This document shows positions 1 to 10,006 of a stretch of DNA of 64,000 nt, piece after piece. Position numbers and translations under genes: made by a program. The notes beneath the pieces are model-generated. The model was not told the DNA's origin. It saw only the letters and a list, made by a program, of their open reading frames with translations, and ran no database searches. This DNA comes from Cytophagales bacterium (GTDB lineage: Bacteria > Bacteroidota > Bacteroidia > Cytophagales > UBA9547): NCBI GenBank assembly GCA_013297755.1, contig JAAFIH010000011.1, forward strand, positions 51,955-115,954, written 5' to 3'. How positions within the stretch are numbered: the first letter of the stretch is position 1; each line of letters starts with the position of its first letter.

Positions 1-772
1 TTTCGAGTAATAATTGTTTGGTAATTCCACTGTAATATCCTTCAACATCTGTTGGACGAGTTCCACTTGCTTGTTTTATTACAATTCCCAATGGTATGCC
101 AAGTTTATCGTTTTTTATTAATTCATAAGCCTTTACATTGGCGTTAAATAGTTCGTTTATAGCACTTTGGGCAGTCAATTTAGTATCTTCTACAAAAGTA
201 TTTCTATAATTTTTCCAATTCAAATTGGCATTACTTATTTTTATTTTAATATCATTTGCAACAGCTTTTAAGTAATTTCTTCTGTTTATATCAGATAATT
301 CTATAATTAAATTAGTTTCATTGGTATGATATAATAAATAATCCATTGCACCAAATCCACATATTTTTCTGTTTGCATTATTTATTACTAAATTTCCACC
401 AGTGATACTTCGCTCAATTTCGATTTTATCAATTGGAAATAAATTTATTAATACACCAATATCTGTAATTCCGTCTGTAGATGGACCAAACATATATGGG
501 CTTATATGTTGATAGCTTATAAATGTATTCTCGAAATTTATTTTTGCATTTTCAAGATTGGTTTGATTGGGGTTTGCACACAATTTTTCGATATTTATTA
601 CTAAGCTGTCGCTTTTTTGAGCTACATCTCTAAAATTAGGGATTATTAAATTGTCAAAAATGTTTTCTAATATGGGTTTAGGATTGAGTACTGGCACAGG
701 CTCAGGGTTTTTTCTTTTTTGAGAACAACCGATAATGGTAATTAATATTAAAACATGTATGTATTTTCTCAT
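1..772 (-). CDS. imelysin-like lipoprotein, 3' end outside window
   Basis: The ORF starts with ATG at 772 and is open to the left edge, so about 257 N-terminal residues are visible and the C-terminus is missing. It begins with a lipoprotein signal whose lipobox ends ITIIGC (Cys16). The rest resembles imelysin/peptidase M75 proteins, which are exported, lipid-anchored and often linked to iron uptake. The family motif GxHxxE appears in degenerate form as GFGAMDY (from about residue 139), so His and Glu are not conserved and peptidase activity is doubtful. Family assignment rests on overall pattern (the GFGAMDYLLYH and RPTDVEGYYSG blocks), not on a search. It is divergent from the SNF2 gene that follows. 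Confidence 0.6.
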   Translation of the reverse strand, partial: MRKYIHVLILITIIGCSQKRKNPEPVPVLNPKPILENIFDNLIIPNFRDVAQKSDSLVINIEKLCANPNQTNLENAKINFENTFISYQHISPYMFGPSTDGITDIGVLINLFPIDKIEIERSITGGNLVINNANRKICGFGAMDYLLYHTNETNLIIELSDINRRNYLKAVANDIKIKISNANLNWKNYRNTFVEDTKLTAQSAINELFNANVKAYELIKNDKLGIPLGIVIKQASGTRPTDVEGYYSGITKQLLLE

Positions 773-943
773 TTCTTATTTAGACTAATTAAAAACAAAG
801 GTAAATTAAATTTTATACATCTTAAAATATTTTTTAACTCCACTTTTTAAATTCTATTTTTTTTAATTTGAAATTAATTTTTTAGATAATTTTATTTCAA
901 TTAATTTTAAAGTTGGTTTATTAAACATAATCAAGTTTTTGCT

Positions 944-3928
944 TTGAAAGTATCTCCTACGTTGCCATTTCAAGTTGTCTATTCTATCTTAGAACACGAA
1001 TTTTTAGGTGTTTTATTTGAAACTTTTATTGTTCAAATAAATGAAAAAGGTACACTTACGTTTCAATATCAGAGTATTTCGAGTAAGAATGCTAAAGATT
1101 TTGATTCTGGGCTGTCTACTTCTGATTATGCATTAATAACCCTTATTGATTCTATACAGCCAGATGCCATTCATGCTAAATTTGGAGATAAAAAATTAAA
1201 AATAAATGATTATATTTTTAAAGTTTTTAACAAAGAAAAACCTATTGTTGAAATCAAAGAATTGATCGAAAATTTTTTGGAACGCCAAAGGGTAAAAATT
1301 ACTGAATTATTGTTTGACAAAAAAGTATTTGAAATGGGTAGCGATGGCCAACCTACTTGGCGTGAAATAGTGGTGGAGCCTGAGAAAGCAAAAGTACTTT
1401 TTCATTTTTATAGAAATGAAGAGAATACACACTATTTGCCCACGATTCGTCATAACAATAAAAATGTAGAGTTTAAGTATAAAAAATCTAAACTAATTTG
1501 CCAAAAACCCGCTTGGCTTTTGTGCGAGGGTAGGTTGTATAATTTTGAAAAAGATGTAGAAGGTAGTAAGTTAAGACCATTTTTAAATAAAAATTTTATT
1601 GAAGTACCACGCAGATTAGAAGAGGATTTTTTTAAAAAATTTGGACATCAATTAATAGCTTCTTTTGATGTATATGCCAAAGGATTTGAAATAAGATTGG
1701 AAGAAAGTAAGCCCAAAGCTGTTATTATTTTTTCTGAGTTAAAAAAAGCAAATGTATCTACAAGTTTATTTGAAAATATTACTCAAAAGTCCTCTGACAA
1801 TATTGAACTTGAAGATTCTGAAACTATAACTGAAGTTTTGGTTGAAGAAGATTCAACTATAGTTTTTGATTTAAAATTTTATTATGCAGAAGAACCATTT
1901 AGTGCCGATCATCCACATCCTACGCTTGTGAGACAAGAAAAAACTGAAAATGGAATCAATTTTTATAAAATAAAACGTGATTTTGAAGAAGAAGCAAAAA
2001 TATTATATTTTTTGAAAAATTTGGGTTTTGTATTACGACATTCTAAAACAACTATGCCCAAAAATGAAGCTTTATTTTGGATGTCAGAAAATAAGAATAA
2101 TTTAGAAAATGAAGGAATTATATTAAAACAAAGTAGTAAGGATTCTAAAAAATATTTTACTGGTTCGGCTAATTTATCCGTTAAAATCAACGAAAATATT
2201 GATTGGTTTGATATACATGTAAAAATTTATTTTGGAGAATTTGTTATTCCGTTTGTTTATTTAAAAAGAATTATTGCCAAAGGACAAAAAGAATTTAAAC
2301 TACCTAATGGAGAAATTGCAGTTTTACCTGATGCTTGGCTTTCAAAATATTCAGAATTATTTACATTTAGTGTTGCTGAGGGCGAAAACGAGGATGATTT
2401 GAAGTTGCCAAAACATCATTTATCTTTGGTTGATAACCTAAAAGATGATTCTATTGTAGTAGTTTCGATGCAAAATAAATTGAAATCGCTCTTAAATTTT
2501 ACCGAAATTGATGCTGAGCCATTACCAAAAGATTTTAAAGGTAATCTTAGACCATATCAACAAGCTGGGTATAATTGGATGCACTTTTTGAGAAAATATA
2601 AATTTGGTGGTTGTTTGGCAGATGATATGGGCTTAGGTAAAACCGTACAAACATTGGCTTTCTTACTATCTTTAAAAAAAATAAATAAGAATACCGAAAA
2701 TAGTACTTCTTTACTTGTTGTACCAACTTCTTTGATTTATAATTGGCATTTAGAAGCTCTTAAATTTACTCCTACACTCAAAGTCCATGTATTTGCTGGT
2801 GGCCAAAGGGATAAAAATATAGCATTATTTTCAAATTTTGATTTGCTTATTACTTCTTATGGTATAGTAAGATTAGATGAAGATTTGTTTAAATCTTTTT
2901 CATTTAATTACATCATTTTGGACGAGTCGCAAGCTATAAAAAATCCCTTATCGGCAACAGCTATTAGTGTCAAATCTTTGAATAGTTCTTACAAACTAAT
3001 TTTAACTGGTACACCTATCGAAAATTCGACTATTGATTTATGGAGTCAAATGTCGTTTGCCAATCCAGGTTTATTGGGTAATTTAAAATATTTTAAAGAT
3101 ACTTATCAAATACCAATAGAAAAAAATGGAAATAGTGCTCAAAATAAAAAATTATTTTCTATCGTAAAACCATTTATCTTACGAAGAGACAAAAAACAAG
3201 TGGCTCTTGATTTGCCTGAAAAAATCGAATCTGTAAGGTTTAGTACCATGTCAGAAAAACAAGAATTATTGTATGAAGAAACCAAGTCTTTTATTAGAAA
3301 TACTATCATCAACGATGCTACAAGCAAACAAACAAATAGTTTAATGATTTTGCAAGGTCTTACTAGATTAAGACAAATAGCCAATCACCCTCTTTTGGTG
3401 GATGATACATTTGATGGCGAAAGTGGAAAACTCAACGATATACTTTATTTGATAGACGAAGCACTCGAAAATGGCAGAAAAATACTTATTTTTAGTCAAT
3501 TCGTAAAATATCTTGCTATTTTAAAAGAACATTTTTTAGTAAAAAAAATAGACTTTTGTTACTTAGATGGTTCCTCTACTGATAGACAAAAACAAGTTGA
3601 GAATTTCCAAAATAATGATTCCATTAAAATATTTTTAATATCTCTCAAAGCTGGTGGAGTTGGGCTAAATCTTACTGCTGCTGATTGCGTTTTGATTCTT
3701 GATCCTTGGTGGAACCCAGCGGCAGAAGCTCAAGCCATAGATCGAGCACATAGAATTGGCCAAACAAATACTGTTTTTACGTATAAATTTATTTCTAAAA
3801 ATACAGTGGAAGAGAAAATATTACTTTTGCAAGAAAGAAAAAAAGACCTTGCTCAAGGATTAATATCTACTGAAGAGAGTTTTGTAAAATCACTTTCCAC
3901 CCAAGATATTTTATCTATTTTGGAATAA
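944..3928 (+). CDS. SNF2-family DEAD/DEAH helicase
   Basis: This is a 994-residue Swi2/Snf2-type ATPase, a DNA translocase that probably remodels protein-DNA or RNA polymerase complexes in the cytoplasm. The Walker A motif DDMGLGKT lies near residue 560, the Walker B box DESQ near 660 and the C-terminal helicase motif DRAHRIGQ near 933. The first 500 residues are a family-typical extension without an obvious catalytic motif. The start is TTG at 944: the in-frame stop at 908-910 leaves no ATG between, and TTG starts recur in this window. It stands alone between the divergent imelysin-like gene and a convergent cluster. Confidence 0.9.
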   Translation: MKVSPTLPFQVVYSILEHEFLGVLFETFIVQINEKGTLTFQYQSISSKNAKDFDSGLSTSDYALITLIDSIQPDAIHAKFGDKKLKINDYIFKVFNKEKPIVEIKELIENFLERQRVKITELLFDKKVFEMGSDGQPTWREIVVEPEKAKVLFHFYRNEENTHYLPTIRHNNKNVEFKYKKSKLICQKPAWLLCEGRLYNFEKDVEGSKLRPFLNKNFIEVPRRLEEDFFKKFGHQLIASFDVYAKGFEIRLEESKPKAVIIFSELKKANVSTSLFENITQKSSDNIELEDSETITEVLVEEDSTIVFDLKFYYAEEPFSADHPHPTLVRQEKTENGINFYKIKRDFEEEAKILYFLKNLGFVLRHSKTTMPKNEALFWMSENKNNLENEGIILKQSSKDSKKYFTGSANLSVKINENIDWFDIHVKIYFGEFVIPFVYLKRIIAKGQKEFKLPNGEIAVLPDAWLSKYSELFTFSVAEGENEDDLKLPKHHLSLVDNLKDDSIVVVSMQNKLKSLLNFTEIDAEPLPKDFKGNLRPYQQAGYNWMHFLRKYKFGGCLADDMGLGKTVQTLAFLLSLKKINKNTENSTSLLVVPTSLIYNWHLEALKFTPTLKVHVFAGGQRDKNIALFSNFDLLITSYGIVRLDEDLFKSFSFNYIILDESQAIKNPLSATAISVKSLNSSYKLILTGTPIENSTIDLWSQMSFANPGLLGNLKYFKDTYQIPIEKNGNSAQNKKLFSIVKPFILRRDKKQVALDLPEKIESVRFSTMSEKQELLYEETKSFIRNTIINDATSKQTNSLMILQGLTRLRQIANHPLLVDDTFDGESGKLNDILYLIDEALENGRKILIFSQFVKYLAILKEHFLVKKIDFCYLDGSSTDRQKQVENFQNNDSIKIFLISLKAGGVGLNLTAADCVLILDPWWNPAAEAQAIDRAHRIGQTNTVFTYKFISKNTVEEKILLLQERKKDLAQGLISTEESFVKSLSTQDILSILE

Positions 3929-4130
3929 TTTTTTTAAAAGCGTTTTATTAAAAAAAAGTGAAGCTATTTTTATGACTTATTGTAAGATTTATGAATAAAT
4001 TTAAAAATAATTTTCATTTATTAGTCTTCATTTACTTTTAATTTTTTTATCTCCTAAAAATATTTTTTTGATAATTCATATTGATAATTTAGTATAATTA
4101 TGTTGATTATTTTTGAAATAGAATGAGTAT

Positions 4131-4919
4131 TTATTTTTCCAAAAAGTATTCATATTTAGCTTGATTCAAGTCTATTGATTTCAATTTGTTATACTTTTTT
4201 ACTGATTGTACACTTCCATAAATATTTCCTAAATAAAACCCAGCAGAAATTCCACCAAGTGTATACGTCCAAGGTGAATTTAGACCATTATAAGTAGAAA
4301 CTCTCCACAGACTTACTGCTGAAACTGCCGAAAATACAAAAGAAAGAATACCATCTTTAACCTCATTAGCATAAATTTTTCCTAAACCAGGAATAAATGT
4401 AGAAAGCAATCCTCCTACAAAAGGACTTCTTTTTTTGATTTTATAACCTTTAGCTATTAATGTCATAGCTGCAACTTTTTCAGAAACAGGTATTATTTTG
4501 TTTTGAAGTATTAAATCTTGCGAACAATCCCAATTTGACTGCAAAATAAATGACTTTAAAGCCTGTACTTGCCTTAGTGTATCACTTTTTTTTAGACTGT
4601 CTATATTGATTTTTTTCTTAAATTGAATATCCCAAAAGTTAGCATATTTAGAATCTGGAAAATTCGACTTTAATTCATTTTCCATTTTTATTTGCAATTT
4701 TAATTGGTTATTTATCCAATGAAGCAAAGCCATGTTGTATAAAAGGGTATCAGAGTGCCATTTTAAAAAAAATATCCTTTCAAACTCTTGGATTGCACTT
4801 TGGTAGTCATTTTTTGAAATTAAATGTGTGCAATATTTTAAAGACGATTTCTTATCAAATATATCCTGAGAGTAACTTTTGAATACAAAAAAAAGTAATA
4901 TCAAAGTGATTTTTTTCAA
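4131..4919 (-). CDS. exported TPR-like protein with C-terminal membrane segments (DUF5683-like)
   Basis: The 262-residue protein has an N-terminal signal peptide ending in SYSQ, a helical TPR-like middle and a C-terminal block with a glycine/proline-rich membrane motif (GGLLSTFIPGLGKIYANE) followed by two hydrophobic stretches. That block is characteristic of Bacteroidota proteins encoded beside yidD. Its start codon overlaps the yidD stop by 4 nt (ATGA), so the two are probably translationally coupled. A role in envelope or membrane-protein biogenesis is inferred from the neighbour only. No catalytic residues are recognisable. Confidence 0.6.
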   Translation of the reverse strand: MKKITLILLFFVFKSYSQDIFDKKSSLKYCTHLISKNDYQSAIQEFERIFFLKWHSDTLLYNMALLHWINNQLKLQIKMENELKSNFPDSKYANFWDIQFKKKINIDSLKKSDTLRQVQALKSFILQSNWDCSQDLILQNKIIPVSEKVAAMTLIAKGYKIKKRSPFVGGLLSTFIPGLGKIYANEVKDGILSFVFSAVSAVSLWRVSTYNGLNSPWTYTLGGISAGFYLGNIYGSVQSVKKYNKLKSIDLNQAKYEYFLEK

Positions 4920-5317
4920 GGAAAGTCTAAGTATTTATTTTCAGATGGCAGATATATGTATTGATTTTTATAATGCTTTTCGTTACATCTTTGTAATCTA
5001 TCAAATGTAGCCAAGGTTCCTTTAAAAAATCCATGTTTTTTCAAAGCTAAGGCACCATAGCTACCACAAGTAGGATGAAATCTACAAAGATTAGGTAAAT
5101 CGTGTCTAGAAATACATTTTTTGTAAAACAAGAAAAAAAATATAAAGTTGCTTGTATTTGTATTTTCTAACGAGCTATCTAATTCTAGGTTTCTATCATC
5201 TGAAATACTATTTAAAAAAAAATCTTGTGCAAGTTTTGGCTTTGAATTTTGAGAATATGAATAATAAAATAATAGAAATATAAATATAGATAAAATTTTC
5301 TTTAAAAGAAAAACCAT
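4916..5317 (-). CDS. yidD: membrane protein insertion efficiency factor YidD
   Basis: YidD is a small protein that assists YidC-dependent membrane protein insertion. The conserved core is present: CRFHPTCGSYGALAL, then KKHGFFKG and the terminal RLQRC. I chose the internal ATG at 5317, giving 133 residues starting MVFLLKK, because the longer frame back to 5395 overlaps the upstream gene, while this start lies 5 nt after that gene's stop. The resulting N-terminus is a signal or anchor segment ending SYSQ, so this copy is longer than the typical 70-90-residue YidD and has an added exported-looking leader. It is coupled to the downstream gene by a 4-nt overlap. Confidence 0.88.
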   Translation of the reverse strand: MVFLLKKILSIFIFLLFYYSYSQNSKPKLAQDFFLNSISDDRNLELDSSLENTNTSNFIFFFLFYKKCISRHDLPNLCRFHPTCGSYGALALKKHGFFKGTLATFDRLQRCNEKHYKNQYIYLPSENKYLDFP

Positions 5318-5322
5318 AAAAA

Positions 5323-5952
5323 CTAGTTTGTAGGTCTTGTAATAAAACTTGTTATTACATATAAAAAAGAATTTGTAGCACAACCAACACCCCAATTAAG
5401 CCAAACCTTGTTTTGTTTTATTCGTTTAGCTCTTGCTGTGTAGCCACTTCTGTAATTAGCGTCTTGAAATAATCCTGGATTAGGGAAGCCTAAGTTAAAT
5501 TCTTGTGGTGTGGAAGCTCCTGTGGCAATAGGAATAGGTAAAGCACATATATTCAAAAATAGTCCACCAATAAAATTACCAGCTGCAGCTCCTTTGTATT
5601 TTGTATAATATTTTGAGGCATCAGAAACTCCTTGAGAGTAAGATGGTTTTATATCAGCATCTTTTACTTGAGTAGTGTTAGTGGCATTATTTTGTTGGGG
5701 CATTACAACAGGTGATTCTGTATTGAACACATCCTTAGTTCCATTTGAATATTTTATCATAAAAACATCACTTTTCAATATGGTGTACAAAGGACCATCT
5801 AAATTTTCGGTAAGTTTATATTTTATTTCGGTTGGGGATATTTCTATAACTTTGGCATTAATTTCTTCTCCGTTCTTTTTAAGAACTATATCTTGTGCTT
5901 GAGAAATTAAAAATATAAAAGAAAAAAATATTACTATAATTTTTGTATTCAT
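5323..5952 (-). CDS. exported protein with Bacteroidota KNGEEINAKV domain
   Basis: About 209 residues with a signal peptide (MNTKIIVIFF start, cleavage near SQAQ). The mature N-terminus carries a short beta-rich motif common in exported Bacteroidota proteins: DIVLKKNGEEINAKVIEIS, then EIKYK and a DVFMIKYSNG repeat-like strand. The C-terminal half holds two hydrophobic stretches. The function is unknown. I chose the ATG at 5952 because it gives a clean signal peptide; a frame-consistent ATG lies 8 codons upstream at 5976. It is the first gene of a probable three-gene unit with yidD and the TPR-like gene. Confidence 0.6.
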   Translation of the reverse strand: MNTKIIVIFFSFIFLISQAQDIVLKKNGEEINAKVIEISPTEIKYKLTENLDGPLYTILKSDVFMIKYSNGTKDVFNTESPVVMPQQNNATNTTQVKDADIKPSYSQGVSDASKYYTKYKGAAAGNFIGGLFLNICALPIPIATGASTPQEFNLGFPNPGLFQDANYRSGYTARAKRIKQNKVWLNWGVGCATNSFLYVITSFITRPTN

Positions 5953-6085
5953 GCCTTTAAAAGTAAATTTAAACAAAAATAATTTAATATTTCAATTTTC
6001 AATATGTTTGGTATATTTATTTTTGATTTTTTTACTTTTTATTAATTAGATGCTGATTAAAACATGATTTTTTAATTTTTTTGCA

Positions 6086-6118
6086 TAAAAAAAAGCAACT
6101 TACTTTACATAAATTGCT
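6086..6118 (-). terminator. intrinsic terminator after trxA
   Basis: Read on the minus strand just beyond the trxA stop, AGCAATTTA pairs with TAAGTTGCT (9 bp, one G-U) around a 7-nt loop at 6094-6118. A run of eight U follows directly (the A-tract at 6086-6093 on the plus strand). Form and position fit rho-independent termination of trxA. Confidence 0.75.
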
Positions 6119-6143
6119 CTTTTTAAAGATTTAAAATTCAGGA

Positions 6144-6470
6144 TTAGTTCATTGCACTTTGTAGTTTTTGTACCAAAACTGATTTTGAAACTGCTCCAAC
6201 TTGCTTGTCTACCATGTTTCCTTCTTTGAAAAATAGTAAGGTTGGTATACTACGAACGCCAAATTTGGCAGAAGCTGCTGGGTTGGTATCTACATTTAGT
6301 TTACCTACAATGGCTTTTCCTTCAAACTCGCCTGCAAGTTCTTCTATCGTTGGACCTATCATTTTGCATGGGCCACACCATTCTGCCCAAAAATCTACCA
6401 ATACTGTTTTGCCAGATGCCAAAATCGAATCAATGTTTGCGTCTGTTATTTCTACTGCTTTATGTGCCAT
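6144..6470 (-). CDS. trxA: thioredoxin
   Basis: A 108-residue cytoplasmic thioredoxin, the dithiol-disulfide reductant for enzymes such as ribonucleotide reductase and peroxiredoxins. The active site WCGPC is at residues 31-35 and the cis-proline motif IPT at 75-77, both in normal positions. Length is normal and there is no signal peptide. It is followed by its own terminator. The RNA helicase gene lies upstream on the same strand but is separated by about 136 bp containing a 10-bp hairpin (AACTCAAAAG at 6559-6568 pairing with 6590-6599), so it is probably a separate unit. Confidence 0.96.
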   Translation of the reverse strand: MAHKAVEITDANIDSILASGKTVLVDFWAEWCGPCKMIGPTIEELAGEFEGKAIVGKLNVDTNPAASAKFGVRSIPTLLFFKEGNMVDKQVGAVSKSVLVQKLQSAMN

Positions 6471-6606
6471 ATTATTTATACTTTATGTTATTAATACAAA
6501 ATGAATAATTGTAAAGTTCAAATCTATGATAATTTTTTAAAACAAAACAATTAATGGAAACTCAAAAGCATTTATCAGTAAGAAAAACACTTTTGAGTTC
6601 TATTAT

Positions 6607-8472
6607 TTAGTCAGCAACTTCCAAATTTACTTTAAATCCTTTGATGGTGTTATTGTTCATAGCATCCAACACTTTGGTAGTATCTTCTTTGGGTACATAC
6701 ACAAAAGTATGTTGGTCTTTTATTTCAATATCGCCAATATTTTTGCCATTTACACCAGATTCTCCTGCAATAGCACCTACTATATCTCCTGGTCGTACTC
6801 TTTGATTTTTGCCAATGTTAATGACTAATTTAGTCATTTTTATACTAGGATCCATGACTGGACGTGGTTCTCTTTCTCTTGGAGCTCCAAATCTTGATTC
6901 GCCTCTGTCGTTTCCGCCAAACCTAGATTCTCCACGACTACTTCCGCCAAATCTGGATTCTCCACGATCGCTTCCACGATCAAATCTGCTTGGAGAGGCC
7001 GACCTAAAGTCTCTATCTCTGTCGCCACGATCAAATCTGCTACCTCTATCTCGGTCTCTATCGCCTGACCTTTCAAAACGGTCGCTTCCAGTGCTTACTC
7101 TATCTCGGTCTCTTGGTGTATTTCTATCACCACGAGTTTCTACTTTAAAATTATCATCGTTATAAGTTTTATTACTTACATTACCCATCAACATTTTAGA
7201 CAAAGCTGCAATTAGTTTGGCATCTGAAATACCTGTTTCTTGCAGTTTTTGAGCTACATCCACAAAATCTTTCAATTCGTCTGCATTAACCATATTGGCT
7301 ACTTTTTCAACGAATTTTGTTTTTCTAAACACTTCTATTTCTGCACCAGTAGGTATTTCGCCTTTTGGGATTGTCGATTTAATATAGCGTTCTATGTCTT
7401 TTAGTTTCAAGGCATCTTTGCGGCCACAAACAAACGTAAACGACTTGCCAGACCTACCTGCACGACCTGTACGACCAATTCTATGCACATAACTTTCGTC
7501 ATCCATAGGTATATCATAGTTGAAAACTGCATCTACATTGTCTACATCAATACCACGTGCAGCAACATCTGTGGCTACCAATACATTGATAACACCCTGC
7601 TTGAATTTGGCCAAAACAGTCGTTCTTTGTTGCTGACGCAAATCGCCATGAATGGCCTCTGCAGCTACCTGACGTGATTGTAGCTCTTCTACCAACTCGT
7701 CAACCATGCGTTTGGTATTACAAAAAACAAGCATCAATTTCAATCCATGCATATCTACTAATCGGCTCATGGCTTCTGTACGTGCACCCATGCGTACATC
7801 GTAATGAAATTGCTCTATGTTTGAAACTGTAAGTTCTTTTTTGGTTACTTTTACTATTTCTGGATTTTCTTGAAATCTTTTGGTCAAGTCCATGATTGGT
7901 TTTGGCATGGTTGCCGAAAAGAAAACCGTTTGGCGTTCTTCAGGAGTATTGCTCAAAATACTCTCTATATCATCAATAAAACCCATATTTAACATCTCAT
8001 CGGCTTCGTCTAATATTACCATTTGGATGGCTTCTAGTTTGAGAGTGCCTCTATCAATGTGGTCCATAATACGACCTGGTGTACCAATTACTACATTTGC
8101 ACCCTGGCGTATTGCCTGAATTTGTTTGTCTATACTAGAGCCGCCATAAACTGCAACTGCTCGTACATTGCGTTTAAATTTTGATAATTTTTTGAACTCT
8201 TCGGCTACTTGTACTGCCAATTCTCGGGTTGGACACATCACAAGTGCTTGTACACCACGTTTTTCGGCATCTACCATTTCTATACAAGGAATGGCGAAGG
8301 CGGCAGTTTTGCCAGTGCCTGTTTGGGCTTGGCCAATGACATCTTTGCCCGCAAGTAAATGAGGGATGGCTTCGGCTTGGATAGGTGATGGTGTTGTGAA
8401 GCCCATTTCTGTTAGGGCTTGCAATGTTTCGGCTGATAAGCCTAATTCAGCAAATAAAATACTGTTTTCCAT
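6607..8472 (-). CDS. deaD: DEAD-box RNA helicase, DeaD/CsdA type
   Basis: An ATP-dependent RNA helicase (621 residues) likely acting in ribosome assembly or mRNA decay. Motifs in order: Walker A AQTGTGKT (49-56), DEAD (155-158), SAT (186-188) and HRIGRTGR (330-337). A low-complexity arginine-rich linker from about 455 to 545 contains RDRDR runs and repeated RGESRFGG units. The last ~70 residues match the DbpA RNA-binding domain (VRPGDIVGAIAGESGV). The start is taken at ATG 8472 (MENSILF) because the 12 residues upstream do not look like the family. The DbpA domain favours DeaD over RhlE. Confidence 0.93.
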   Translation of the reverse strand: MENSILFAELGLSAETLQALTEMGFTTPSPIQAEAIPHLLAGKDVIGQAQTGTGKTAAFAIPCIEMVDAEKRGVQALVMCPTRELAVQVAEEFKKLSKFKRNVRAVAVYGGSSIDKQIQAIRQGANVVIGTPGRIMDHIDRGTLKLEAIQMVILDEADEMLNMGFIDDIESILSNTPEERQTVFFSATMPKPIMDLTKRFQENPEIVKVTKKELTVSNIEQFHYDVRMGARTEAMSRLVDMHGLKLMLVFCNTKRMVDELVEELQSRQVAAEAIHGDLRQQQRTTVLAKFKQGVINVLVATDVAARGIDVDNVDAVFNYDIPMDDESYVHRIGRTGRAGRSGKSFTFVCGRKDALKLKDIERYIKSTIPKGEIPTGAEIEVFRKTKFVEKVANMVNADELKDFVDVAQKLQETGISDAKLIAALSKMLMGNVSNKTYNDDNFKVETRGDRNTPRDRDRVSTGSDRFERSGDRDRDRGSRFDRGDRDRDFRSASPSRFDRGSDRGESRFGGSSRGESRFGGNDRGESRFGAPREREPRPVMDPSIKMTKLVINIGKNQRVRPGDIVGAIAGESGVNGKNIGDIEIKDQHTFVYVPKEDTTKVLDAMNNNTIKGFKVNLEVAD

Positions 8473-8709
8473 AAATGATTTTAAGGAGATTGAAATAAAT
8501 ATACACAAACATTAAGCTATGTGCATCTATTATCAAACTACTCGGAAACCACAAAAGCACAGACCAAAAGTTTAAATTTAGACACTAACACGTTAGCTTA
8601 TAAATTTTTTTTGCAAAAGTAATCAATTAAATTGTTTTATTTTACTAATATGCAAATTATAATACATCTTAGTAGATTTATTATAATTAATATTAAAATA
8701 ATTATAAAA

Positions 8710-9417
8710 ATGAATAAAAAATTGGCCATTATCACTGGTGGCGGACAAGGTATAGGTAGAGCCATAGCCGACATATTTGCTCTAAATGGGTTTGATTTAT
8801 GTTTGATTTCTAGAAATATACAAACATTACAAATCGCCAAAAAAGAATTAGAAAGTACATACAAAAATCAAACTTTGATTTTTGCAGCAGATTTATCTAA
8901 GAAAAATGAGGTAAATACAGCACTCGAATTTATAAATAATCTCAACAAAAACATTGATGTTTTGGTCAATAATACAGGTACATATATGCCAGGACAAGTT
9001 CATAACGAGGCAGAAGGCAACCTCGAAAAAATGATTGAAACCAATCTTTACAGTGCTTATAATTTGACCAAAGGAATTGTACCTAGTATGATTGCTCAAA
9101 AATCTGGACATATTTTTACCATTTGTTCGGTAGCTAGCATTATGCCATATATCAATGGTGGTTCTTACTGTATATCCAAGTTTGCACTTTTGGGGTTTAC
9201 TAAAGTATTAAGAGAAGAAATGAAAGAATTTGGCATAAAGGTAACAGCAATTTTGCCAGGTGCAACCAAAACAGCCAGTTGGGATGGTGCAAATATAGAA
9301 GATAGTCGTTTGATGCAGCCCCAAGATGTGGCAGAAGGTATAATGTCAGCTTACAAAATGTCGAAGAACAGTGTTGTAGAAGAGTTACTAATAAGACCAC
9401 AATTAGGTGATTTGTAA
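8710..9417 (+). CDS. short-chain dehydrogenase/reductase
   Basis: A 235-residue NAD(P)-dependent oxidoreductase of the classical SDR family. The cofactor motif TGGGQGIG is at residues 9-16, the NNTG motif at 87-90, and the catalytic tetrad is Asn112, Ser140, Tyr153 and Lys157 (YCISK). The substrate cannot be predicted. I start at ATG 8710 (MNKKLAIIT) because the 26 residues upstream in frame are an AT-rich, isoleucine-heavy translation of the leader and precede the family's usual beginning. It is divergent from the DEAD helicase gene. Confidence 0.92.
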   Translation: MNKKLAIITGGGQGIGRAIADIFALNGFDLCLISRNIQTLQIAKKELESTYKNQTLIFAADLSKKNEVNTALEFINNLNKNIDVLVNNTGTYMPGQVHNEAEGNLEKMIETNLYSAYNLTKGIVPSMIAQKSGHIFTICSVASIMPYINGGSYCISKFALLGFTKVLREEMKEFGIKVTAILPGATKTASWDGANIEDSRLMQPQDVAEGIMSAYKMSKNSVVEELLIRPQLGDL

Positions 9418-9940
9418 GTTTTTTATCTTAATATCTAAATCGTCTTTAGTTTTGTTCTATTTATAAAAATATTCTATTATTACTAATTTAACTTTATATT
9501 TAATTTTAATAATTAAATCAGAAAGATGTTCTTTTAGGGCATAAGCATTTAAAAATATTATAATTTATTACATAAAAATATACCTTTAAAATATTGTTCT
9601 AAGAAATAGTTGTACTAGAAGACTTTCCCTTTTGGAATTTGTGCTTATGGGCAAAACGAAAGTTTTGATTCAATTAGTGCAGTTGTACATTTGGTTCAGC
9701 ATTAAAGAAAGAGGTATTTTTTTTTAAAATATTAAATACGTCTGACCTGATTATTTAAGATAAAAGACTTCTCCTAAGAAGGAATAGTTTTATTTCAATT
9801 ATGTAATATTTTAAAATAGAATTCTTACAGTATTTTTTTTTAATATTGATGTATTTCTATCTTCAAATCATTGAATTTAAGCAAAAAATTTAAAAAAATA
9901 GTATTATAGCTTTTTTGTAAAGAAGACTAACATGGGTATC
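9418..9940. other. gene-free AT-rich stretch with a dispersed repeat
   Basis: I see no coding sequence here. Positions 9649-9668 hold GGGCAAAACGAAAGTTTTGA, which contains a CAAAAC/GTTTTG hairpin with a GAAA loop. An exact inverted copy lies at 57892-57911 and similarity continues for about 20 nt beyond. The rest is unstructured AT-rich DNA leading to the TA array. Confidence 0.5.
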
Positions 9941-10006
9941 AAAGAATTGGGCTTGTTTTTTTGATTAATTAAAATATATTAAAACACTTTAATGTTTAAT
10001 TTTTAT

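Noticed and set aside
6809..7165. 118-codon plus-strand ORF opposite deaD
   Set aside because: A shadow of the arginine-rich repeat region; its composition mirrors the helicase codons.
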